Shown: piece by piece, positions 16,001 through 30,000 of the stretch
Layout: the number at the start of each line of letters is the position of its first letter
Numbering within the stretch: the first letter of the stretch is position 1
Assembly (NCBI GenBank): GCA_002005505.1
Contig: KV908337.1
Span: forward strand, 1,585,637 to 1,615,636
Direction of reading: 5' to 3'
Length of the DNA: 30,000 nt
DNA from: Botryococcus braunii
Lineage: Eukaryota; Chlorophyta; Trebouxiophyceae
Notes under the pieces: generated by a model
The model's database searches: none
The model's input: only the letters and a program-made list of their open reading frames with translations
Told to the model about the DNA's origin: nothing
Translations under genes and position numbers: made by a program

Positions 16001-17882
16001 CATTCACCTGGTTTGGATGGTTGGAAAAGGGGGGGGGGGGGGGCAAAACGGGGAGGGGCAGGAGGGGATCTCACCCATGGAAAAACATGTTGCCCAAGTT
16101 GCACCTCTCTTCCTTGGCAGGATAGGGTCTTGCACCCCAGAAATGACCATTCTAAGTAAATCTATTTTATTTGTTTTGCATTCAACTCAGGGGCTAATAG
16201 CAAGTTGCAGTTGGATGCTTATAACTGTGGGAGGGTTGCAGGGTCTTGGTGCGCAAAATCGTCGAGAAATTTTGAGGAAAACCTGGGTTCCAACGGGCAA
16301 AAAGCTCAAGGAGTTGGAAGACAGGACGGGAATTGTGATTCGCTTCGTTGTGGGATATAGGTATGTGATGAGCTGTTGTTTTGCTGGGTATCCTTATTTT
16401 GCCGGCGAGACCGAAAGGCCTCCGGGTTGTTGTGGGCTGTGCCATGGACATGCTTTTAGCGGTTTTACCTGTGGATCTGCAGTGAACAAAAGGATGACCC
16501 GGATGAGCTCCGCATTCAGCAGGAGATTGTGAAGTACAACGATATTCTTCGGCTGGATCTTGTCGACACATACAATGACCTTTCACTTAAGACGCTCAAG
16601 ATGTTCAGTGTGTTGCCCAGCAAATTTGACGCAGACTTCTATTTTAAAATTGATGATGATGTCGCCGTTAATGTTTATGCAATGGCTGATTACTTGGCAG
16701 CTCGGCGAACACAAGGAAACCTTTATTTGGTATGTCCACGAGCTTGCAATCAAAACGGTCTAGAATACATGAAGAACCCACGTTTTGGACGGAACTATCA
16801 AGTTGATTGACCCTTATCCTGCACAAAGACAAGTCAGACAAGAGCGGATTAGGAAGCTTTACATATGTGACAGAGGACTGGAATGTTGCCTTTGAGAAGG
16901 AAGAATTGTTTGTGGACGGCGTACTGCAGATGGGCAATGTGGTTGTTCTGTGATAACAACTTCTGTTTTTGTTGTATGTGGTATTAATGTCATGACACTG
17001 TTTGGCAAGGGCTATGAGTTCCATGCTGCACAGAATTTGCATATACATAATGTACATTTTACTGCTCTGTTTGGCGTACTCAGCATCGTTGTAACTGAAC
17101 AGTTGGCGCGTGATGGTGCAGGGCTGCATGAAGTCTGGACAGGTTTTGACGGATCGGCGATACAAGTGGTTTGAGCCGGAATACTGGCGCTTTGGTGATC
17201 CTGCCTCTTCTGAAGGGCAAATTAACTACATGCGGCATGCCAGCGGTCAGGTTTATGGGTTGTCTGCCCCTGTAGCGCGCTATATAGGTCGGAATGGACC
17301 CATACTCCACCGCTTTGCTAATGAAGATGTCACACTGGGTGCATGGCTTGTGGGGCTGGAGGTTACGCATGTGGACGAACGTCGAATGTGCTGTGACTCT
17401 GCTGAAAAATGCGCTGCCCAGGTATGATTTCATCCTTGGTCCATGTCTGTATTTCATTACAAATGTTCCCTTGGCATTGAGGTAAGGTGTATTAGCATAA
17501 TAGTTCATTGATCATCAGATACTGGCCCTCATCCATGCAGCATTACAAAGCCTTGTACAGCCAACCTGGATGAGGCCTTGGGCTTTTGATTCATAATTTT
17601 GCATGTGTTATTGCTGACTGGATTCTAACGGAAAGGCGCAGTGCTGGGTACAAAGCCCGTATGGAGATGCCTCAACTGAGCTCTTTGTGTTCTTTGCAGA
17701 CAAGCGAAAGCAATCTATGCCTGTCCTACTATGAGCACCAGTGCGCTGGTATATGCAGCAGCGAGTCACGGCTGGAGCCCATTTTCCGATCGTGCCTTGA
17801 CGATCCCTTGCATAAGAACAATCCCGGAGCAGGAGTTGCAACCAGTGACTCTGAACCAAAGGATAAGGCTGAGCAGCAATAG
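13030..17882 (+). CDS. GT31 beta-1,3-galactosyltransferase with extra N-terminal domain
   Basis: Secretory-pathway glycosyltransferase that would transfer a hexose, probably galactose from UDP-Gal, in beta-1,3 linkage. Exons: 13,030-13,275 (tentative), 14,120-14,226, 14,359-14,530, 14,819-15,004, 15,145-15,235, 15,703-15,899, 16,242-16,360, 16,483-16,729, 17,122-17,421 and 17,700-17,882; every junction keeps phase, giving about 615 residues. Exon 1 offers a hydrophobic FKLVILLNLFMLPNF segment as a type II anchor. Residues about 130-265 form an added domain (GQIDSIEAGEMTGWA, VVVYVDGFKVGEV, GRHEVRAFVKN). The catalytic domain has YLAVIGINT, REILRKTWVPTGKKL, TGIVIRFVVGY, the metal-binding DDD near residues 430-432 (16,652-16,660), GCMKSG, EPEYWRFGD, HASGQVYGL and HRFANEDVTLGAW. 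The Cys-rich tail (NLCLSYYEHQCAGIC) is typical of plant GT31. The linkage made and the acceptor (arabinogalactan protein or N-glycan) cannot be read from sequence. Confidence 0.9.
13371..13787 (-). other. Antisense open frame, possible mobile-element relic
   Basis: A minus-strand open frame of about 138 codons lies inside what would be the first intron of the GT31 gene. It reads fluently (for example HVDPLLRKRQLASFFATRRA and RKDWTPHHEGHIL), but I recognise no domain and see no flanking repeats. It could be a fragment of a transposon protein or a chance frame. Confidence 0.2.
16030..16044. repeat. G homopolymer run in GT31 intron
   Basis: About 14-15 G in a row within intron 15,900-16,241. 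Comparable C or G runs occur near 11,297, 21,250 and 27,151. The repeat interrupts no exon. Confidence 0.9.
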
Positions 17883-20717
17883 GGCAGCATGTAAGGATGC
17901 CGGTCTGCCTTATACGGGGCGGAGGAGTTTCAGTTCCTTGAAACATGAATCCTCATTTGAGAATGTTTTTAGTTGATCTGGAGGGGATCAGAATGAGTTT
18001 TAGAACACATAAGCCAGGATGTTCTGTTGATCTCGTAGCGGCTTGGATTTAGGGGGCATCTGGTGTTCGCTGCCTCAGGCTTCAGAAACTTCTTTGGCTG
18101 ACTTGAGGTGTTGGCATTCTGACGTCTTTTGACCAGAGCTGGGTTGCCGGATGCCCCATTGGAGGCAGACTGGGTCATGAGTATGCATGTCTTAGCTCTG
18201 TTATTGTCTGTGTGTTTTACTCGTGTCAGTAATGCACCAGATGCACATGCCCTGTACACTGGCACTCTGGCATAGGGCATACTTTTGTAGTTCCGTCATC
18301 TTTGGAAGGTAGGGGGTCGGAGTGTAGAAAGCGCCTATCAAAGGTTGACTATATACTTTGGAGGAGTCGATAGCAAAAGGGTCATGCTGACTGCATGGAC
18401 TGCTTGGGGAGCCGGGCCTCTCAAGTAAGATCTGTGTAAGTAGCAGGTATCTGTCATGACTTTCCATAAGGAAGTTTGATGGGGAAAAGTTCTCCAAATG
18501 ATGCCAACATCGTCGCTTCAGATATGATTGATGTGGTGTTGTGAGATTGGCCTGTAGATTCACTGCTCCGTTCTCCGGTTGCCTCGAGCAAAGTTCTGTA
18601 CGTGACTGGAGGGTGTTCCTCTCTCCAGGGAAGCTGCCCGATGATGTGCCCTGAATATACCTGGTTGAACCGTTCAGTTTCCTAGACTCTAGAAATGCCT
18701 CATACTCGCTGTTGATGCTGAAAAACTCATTCACAGATCTCAAAACTGTCCTTTAACACCTGAAAGGGGCAGGTGTTTGGTGCCATTGCCTGAGAGGTTG
18801 TTTATACGCACCCCAAGGGGGTCTGGATCTACGGGGAGCAGTCTGAGATGGTCGACGTCTGAAGGCAATGGTTGCAATTCTTGGGGGCCTCTGCCATCCA
18901 GGTTATTGATCCTCCGCTGTCAAGCAAGCTTCAGACCTTATTTATGGCTAGTCAATATAGGGTAAACCGGGTGCAACTGGATGTAGGAGAGATTATGGTG
19001 CATGTGCTGGGCCGTAAGAGGCCCAATTTGTTCGGGCTTGGCCGTGGGACATGTACTATTCGCTATCTGAGGAAGCCACTGGTGTTCTGGATGGCACAGG
19101 GGGTGCCATCATAAAATGCCTGTACAACGCCGCTAGCGACTTCTAGAAGAATCGACGAGGCAGTTTCTTATGTTCTGCTGGGGCGTGCGAAGTGGCATAT
19201 TGTTAGTATGTCAGGCATGCAGGCTCATATCATGCCAAGCATACTGTGATCCTGGGTCATGGGCCAAAGGGTCCCTGCAAAGAGCTATCGACAGTGTTCA
19301 GAGGATGTTAGCAGGTAAAGAGACATGGGCAAAATTGCCTATGGTAATGTTGCCTGGTTGGTACCTTGAGGCAATGCTCATTGGGAAGGAATGTCAGCAT
19401 GCCCATAAGAAGATTCTTTCTGTATCTTTTTTCTTTTAATAATAAGTGGTATCAATTGTTTTTATGTGCTGTCGACTCTGTTTTTTGGCGTAGTCTGACT
19501 GTGCAGGCAGGGTTTCCCCAGTATCTACTTATTATTAGATGGGAGTGGTTAGTTAAGGAGCCTCCAATGCGTCTGCAACTTTTGTAAAGTCTGCTGGACA
19601 ATGCGTGGATCAACTCCAGCCAAGGTGCCCCTGGAACTTGTCATGGCTATATGGACTGCAGATGTGAGGATGCCCGCAGGTTAACAAATTGTTTACACGG
19701 AACTGGAGTTGCGTGGTGTTGCTTGGCAGGCATAATAAGCGTGATGTTGATACTCCTGCACATGGTCCGGATGTTAGGTTCCCACACGTTCCAGAGGCGA
19801 ATTAATTGACCCGTTCCTCAGGATGCATGGTGAAGGGAATATCCTGCACATGACGACAAGGACAAAATCAATCTGTCCGAACAAACACAGTGGCCCGCAG
19901 ATACCAATCAGTAATTACCCACAAAATTACTGTTATATAATGACTGTTTGAAATTCCATCCTGTCCTTCGCACTGATTTTCAGTAACATCTAACCACTCA
20001 AACAGCAGCCAGCACATTCACAGCCGTGTACATGGAACAATACGACGGCACGTGGCAGCTCACTTTGTTATAAACAACATGCAACATGTTTACATATCCA
20101 GGACGAAAAGATTCATTTCATCCTGATGACTGCCACATTAAGAACAGCAAGGTTGTATGTCAATTGGGACTCTTCTACTATAGTACACAAGATAACCATG
20201 ACTCCTGCGAAATAATTGCTTGTTCCTCTGTACCTTAAATTCCCATGTCCTCTACATGTGAAGGACCAAACCATCTTCAATGCAGGTAACAAAGAGCCTG
20301 CTAGATCCAGCAAAAATTGAAGGCAAGGTGGCACATCCAACGAAATGCCCACAGTTGGGACTAGCTGAGGTGAAACTTGAATGGACAACAGGCCACCCCC
20401 CAACCTACCGCAACAGACCTGAAGCCAAAAGCGACGCAATGACACTAATTTCTAATCTACACCATCGGAGCTGCAATATACACACTGGCAGACATGGCAA
20501 GAGCCAAACCTGCCAATTCCCCCTGTAGGAAAGGGAGAACTCCACATACCTGTCTTCACTGGACACATCTGAAAGACTGAAAACGTCCTGCAATGTTCCG
20601 AAAGTGTGCTTCCATACATACATCAACTCTTGAATCACAAGAGCTTAGCAGCGGGGAAAGCTGAAGAGCCAGATATAAATCGCCCAAACTGTCCATGCCA
20701 AGACAGCTGACCAGAGA
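17883..20717. other. Gene-poor stretch between GT31 and NFS1
   Basis: The left part should hold the 3' UTR of the GT31 gene and the right part the 3' UTR of the convergent NFS1 gene. The longest frame is minus-strand 18,201-18,743 (180 codons), which shows no known motif. Short plus-strand frames at 18,872-19,114 and 19,170-19,439 are likewise unrecognised. I see no RNA gene, repeat array or mobile element. Confidence 0.4.
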
Positions 20718-25365
<4,648 letters not shown>

Positions 25366-26800
25366 TTTAAACTTCCCACACAAGCTTCCAGTGAAGCCAA
25401 TTCCCTTGAATGCCAACCAAATTTGAACCCTCCGTCTGTCGGGGCCGGATGCTTAACGAGTTATGCGCAGCGCGTTCAAACACAGATCTGCTGGCCTCCA
25501 CGCAGTCAAGCACGAACAGGAAAACACGCTGACGGGCTCCTTTTGCTTCTAGAATCAACTTGTGTACACTATTGGTCAAATATTCCTTCGTGCTCATTCC
25601 TTGGTGTTCCAAAGCAATCCACGATCATTCGAAAGGAGCTGTACCGGACGATCATTTGTACAGCTCCCTTCCTCTCGGAGGACACGTGTCAGTAACACTG
25701 CCACCCACCCTCATCGTTGTGGGATACCTTGGAGGTGTGAGCGCAGATGTGAGACAATGTGGAAGGCAATGGGGGTGACAAGAATTATCAGCTGGAGTTG
25801 GCGGTACAAGTGAGCAACTCCGAAGTATTGGTTGGGATACAGAATGGTATACATACTGTTCACAACTTTTCTAAAGCCTAGTATTGACAAAGCGCTTGAA
25901 ACATATAGCAGACACACTCGAGCATTGGGATGCATGCGGTCCCCGTCTGCTGTCTTGTGTGACATCAACGTCACAAACTGTTGATTTGTTAGTGATAGTG
26001 AGCAGTCATCATTCAGATCTCTTCCCAGAAGGGATTTTTGAATTCGCAAGCTCATGAACTTCCTGTTTCTTCCTTCGCCTACCGACAAAGGTTGGACATG
26101 GGACAGTGAAGGTGAATGTTCTCGATCAATAGCAACGATCTCTAAGATACCGATGTAGACTGTATTAGTCTACATCGAGAGACGCTCATTCCGTAGTGAT
26201 ACTTGCTCACGTTCACGAGAGATATACGTCTCATGATCCCAAGCAATAGTCAATCCATGATCAGTTCTGAAAGTTGTCCTGGGTAGGACTCCTGCGCCAT
26301 TTTTTGGGATTGCAAGCATACAAAGTATGGACGAGCTCGTCAGTACTTCTCGGAAATAACCAAGTCTCGCGGAGGTCAACAGTGTTTTTTTGCGGGAAGT
26401 GCCGGTGATGTTGCCATTTCAAAGAGGCACATTGCACAGCGTAAGTGGCCGAATTTACCCAAAGGACCTTAATGACCCCAAGCCTCCCTGTTACCTCAGA
26501 AAAGCTTGGCTTTCTCAGATGTCATCTAAGAAAAACAGCGGCAGGCGATAATCAATGTTGCGAAGGACTGCTGCCAAGAGCAGTAGCCCCCTGCCGTACC
26601 AAGGCTCTATAGAACTCAGGGTTGGAGCACATCAGAGGCAAGTGGAGGCTAACGCATGCGCAGTTGCAGTTGGCAGTTTCCTGAGCTACTTAAATGACCT
26701 TGCAAACCCCTTGGAGTATGTAGAGCTTGGTTTTTCCGCTCTCATAAGGTCAATTTAAACTTGAAAAAGATTTCAAGAAAGTTGAGCTCAATAAGAGGGA
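25366..26800. other. NFS1 upstream region, no gene recognised
   Basis: This region should hold the NFS1 5' UTR and promoter. Minus-strand open frames (25,367-25,612 and 25,711-26,088) have no recognised motifs. A strong inverted repeat sits at 26,151-26,177 and is listed separately. Confidence 0.4.
26151..26177. repeat. Perfect inverted repeat, 11-bp arms
   Basis: CGATGTAGACT, a 5-base loop (GTATT) and AGTCTACATCG form a perfect hairpin. No T-run or coding frame gives it a role. Confidence 0.85.
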
Positions 26801-26801
26801 G

Positions 26802-26834
26802 CCACCACGTGGTGGCCACCACGTGCACGTACGT
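26802..26834. promoter_or_regulatory. Paired G-box palindromes
   Basis: CCACCACGTGGTGG (26,802-26,815) is a perfect 14-bp palindrome centred on CACGTG. A second CACGTG follows at 26,820-26,825, then GCACGTACGT. In plants CACGTG is the G-box bound by bHLH and bZIP factors. The spacing between the two cores is 14 bp. No gene start is assigned nearby, so the target is unknown. Confidence 0.4.
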
Positions 26835-27334
26835 AAGAGTGAAATATAATGGACACGAAAACTGTAAAACAAGAAGCAGACATGAGACGGTCCAAGCTTT
26901 TTGCAAGGGTGTGTTCAGCATGCTTATCACTGTCCCACCAACACGGCCTTAGACTCCAGAAAATTCGGGTGGTACGCCCCAAAGGAGTACCGTGATAAAC
27001 CGAAGGTGAGGCGTCAAGGTAGGCCTAAGAGCCCCTTGGAACGGTCGAGACGTAGGCATGCCCCGACTGTACATCAGTCAATGCGGTACGAGGAGACCGT
27101 TACAAAACCCTGTGCCTTGCAGAATCAGCGTGACCGTGCGGGAAAAAAGGGGGGGGGGGGAGAAAGGAAGAATCTTACAGTGGCACGAAGAAAACAAGGC
27201 AAACACGAGACAGTGGATCAAAATGATGATGATAGGGGATGAGTAGTCGAGAAATGGGCCAGGTGTATGTGCTTTGCTGCGTCCACAGGCTTGGATTGCA
27301 GTTGTGGGAGTTGAGGGTGGGTGGGTGGTAAGGG

Positions 27335-27962
<628 letters not shown>

Positions 27963-28091
27963 TAGAGATGGGGGGAGAGAAAGGGGGTCCCGTTTCTTAA
28001 GGGACAGTGAGATATATCGGTCACAGCCAACCGTTCAAAGAGGGAAAGGTTATGCTTCACTTAGTATTCATCAAGTGAAGCCGTTTGGGTA

Positions 28092-28142
28092 AAGGTGGCA
28101 GCCTGCCACTGGCAGGCGAAGGGGCCGAGCCCTGGCCTTCGG
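28092..28142. repeat. Clustered short inverted repeats
   Basis: GTGGCAG-C-CTGCCAC (28,095-28,109) overlaps GCCTGCCA-C-TGGCAGGC (28,101-28,117), and GAAGGGGCC pairs with GGCCTTC just downstream (to about 28,140). The loops of the first two are only one base, so they would act as palindromic sites or form alternative stems. Confidence 0.5.
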
Positions 28143-28527
28143 AAACAGTTTAAATCGGTTGGATGGGATCCGATCGGTCCCCCAAGAGGATTCCCCATCG
28201 TCTGGATTTTGAAGTCCAGCAAATGAGGTCATGCCTTTTGTTTGATCGTGAGACTTTGCTTAGAAGTGTGGGGTGTGTGGGTGTGTGTTTGTCGTAGAGG
28301 AGCTTCAAGGCTTCAAGCCAGCCTGTGTAAAAGTTATCCCATAGGGCCAGTCAGCACCATGGTCGTCTAACACAAGCCTTGGTCACACACTTTTTAGGGA
28401 AGTCGCCCTCAAAATCCGAGTAGCAAGGAAATATGCCTTCTTTATAGTCCATTTAATTGTGGATGGGTGGATTGGCCTGTGTTTGCATTCGACAAACACC
28501 TTGATCGACATGTCACCCACTCAGGGA

Positions 28528-29187
28528 ATGCGGGTTAACGGCAGATTCAGTTTTGTTTCACTTTTCCTTGTTTGGTTGTGTTTCTATGTGCGGTCGAGCG
28601 TTCAACAGAATGCCCCATGTTATGCTTTGGCTTTCAGTAGTGGGGCTTCAGCCTTTTCTTACAGGGCTTTGGTGACGCGATTCCCCAGCTCCTGTGATCC
28701 CAGTTCTGTCAAGTACGCCCTGGGAAAGGAACTTGCTCTTAATGCCAGTCCGTTGCAGGTGACGTGAGAACGGCAAGCCTGAGTAGCCACAACCGTGCTC
28801 CTACTCTCTGTGCACAAGAGCCCTTCCGACTGTTATTATGTCCATCACCCTTTTAGCCAGACAGCACCTACATAGTTACAGACCTGCATTATGACGAAAA
28901 CATCTGTTTCTAGGCTACAACTAATGCTGCACTGTGTTCCTTTCATTGAAGCACCCTTGGGGAAAATCCTTCTAGCTGAAGTATGACGTGTGTAATTGAG
29001 GTTGGGGGCATGTGAAGCTTCAGAAGTGGAAAAACCGATTTGTGTTTTGATGTATTTTTGTTGCCTCACAATCAACCTATACCAGCAGGATCTGCTATGG
29101 TTTTCAGGAACGCTTCTGCGCATTGGGAGAACACCATTAACTACCTATAAACAAACTGTTAATGTGGACATCTTTCCTTTTGCTGGG
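28528..29187 (+). CDS. Unidentified secreted or membrane protein, 5' part
   Basis: Product not recognised. The ATG at 28,528 opens MRVNGRFSFVSLFLVWLCF, a basic start followed by a hydrophobic core, as in a signal peptide, with a Cys-containing region after it (QQNAPCYALAFSSGASAF, and SSCDPSSVKYALGK). A donor follows at 28,759 in phase 0. Two plausible next exons, both 99 bp and phase 0, are 28,882-28,980 (TCIMTKTSVSRLQ... to ILLAE) and 29,089-29,187 (DLLWFSGTLLRIGRTPL... to FPFAG). Further candidates lie at about 29,425-29,570, where GACVGTRNNDFGLQLPDC is notable and the frame ends in a hydrophobic AFLLVVLSLV tail, and at 29,600-29,763. A GTGAGC donor near 29,987 suggests the gene may continue past the window. 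The chain is consistent in phase but not anchored by homology. Confidence 0.35.
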
Positions 29188-30000
29188 GTTGGGAATTAGC
29201 GAATGTGATTTCGGCGCCTGCATATGATTCCATCTTTGCCTCTCTTCCTCCCAGATTAGTTCCCGTTCTATCCTTTTTCTCGTCTCTTACCTGTATTGAT
29301 CTATACTGGACTTTCTGTAAAGGATGCTCAAATTTTGCGGCATTTGCTTCATGTATTAGATTGTAAAAAAAGGTTGTTAAAGTGGAGTAGCTATGTGCAA
29401 AAAATATCACATTTGTGTGGCCGCAGCATATCTCGGGTATACATGCGTGGAGCCTGTGTGGGCACACGCAATAATGACTTTGGACTGCAGTTACCCGACT
29501 GCACGAACTCATGGGGGAACGTTCTCAAGGCAGATGGCCCAACCTGCCAGACTGTTTTTGCTCATGGTACGGCATGTGCTTTCTTGCTTGTAGTTCTATC
29601 ACTAGTTACAGCACATCTGAACTAGCGGCTAGCGGAGACATGCAAGATCTGATCAACAAATATTCCCCCTTCATGGCCTCACCACCCATATACATTGGCC
29701 CCTGTGGTGGTGATGAGCTAGACACTTTGGATTCCTTAAATCAAGACCTGGAGCTTGGTTGTTGAGAAACAAATGGGAAGGGGCTTTGGTCGCGCGCCTG
29801 GTGAGCACACTAAGAGAAGGAGACCATCAAGGTCTCCAAGCTCATCTTTTGATGGAGAGTTTTATGGGCATTGGCCTTCACTAGGGTTGTCTGCAGTTCT
29901 CTCAGAAGCTGGCAGGTGACATTAGAGCGGTTTTAAGACCTTAGGGGTGAACCAGTGCTATCGAATGCCTCCTGTGCCAATGACAGGTGAGCTGCCAGGC

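Noticed and set aside
18201..18743. 180-codon minus-strand frame as a gene
   Set aside because: No recognisable domain, lies in the expected 3' region of the GT31 gene, and no supporting splice structure was found.

Overview
The window is nuclear DNA from a eukaryote with many introns. Genes are split into short exons of about 40-300 bp by GT-AG introns, and the gaps are full of long dinucleotide microsatellites and homopolymer runs. The recognisable proteins point to the green lineage: a GT31 galactosyltransferase with the plant-type Cys-rich tail, a plant-like ARGLU1-type splicing protein, and a mitochondrial NFS1 cysteine desulfurase. A streptophyte alga such as a charophyte, or an early-diverging land plant, would fit. 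The organism assignment is inference. All gene models were built by eye from splice sites, reading phase and remembered family motifs.

Layout. 1-9,100: mostly non-coding and repeat-rich. It holds one likely protein-kinase exon (680-788, minus), a degenerate minisatellite (3,910-4,225), several microsatellites, and an unidentified spliced-looking exon at 7,905-7,978 (minus). 9,159-12,853 (minus): ARGLU1-like RS/coiled-coil gene, six exons read, C-terminus unresolved. 13,030-17,882 (plus): GT31 glycosyltransferase, ten exons; the last nine join in phase, the first is tentative. It starts head-to-head with the ARGLU1-like gene. 17,883-20,717: nothing recognisable. 20,718-25,365 (minus): complete NFS1 gene in seven exons, with a mitochondrial presequence and both catalytic residues. 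25,366-28,527: no recognised gene; it holds an 11-bp-arm hairpin, a G-box palindrome cluster and the largest microsatellite of the window. 28,528 onward (plus): probable start of an unidentified secreted or membrane protein gene that may run to the right edge.

The three well-supported genes are unrelated in function (splicing or transcription, Golgi or secretory glycosylation, mitochondrial Fe-S assembly), so there is no sign of a functional cluster. The most unusual item is the extra N-terminal domain of about 130 residues on the GT31 enzyme. Next come the systematic joining of different dinucleotide repeats and the recurrent C-run/A-run junctions, several of which lie in introns.
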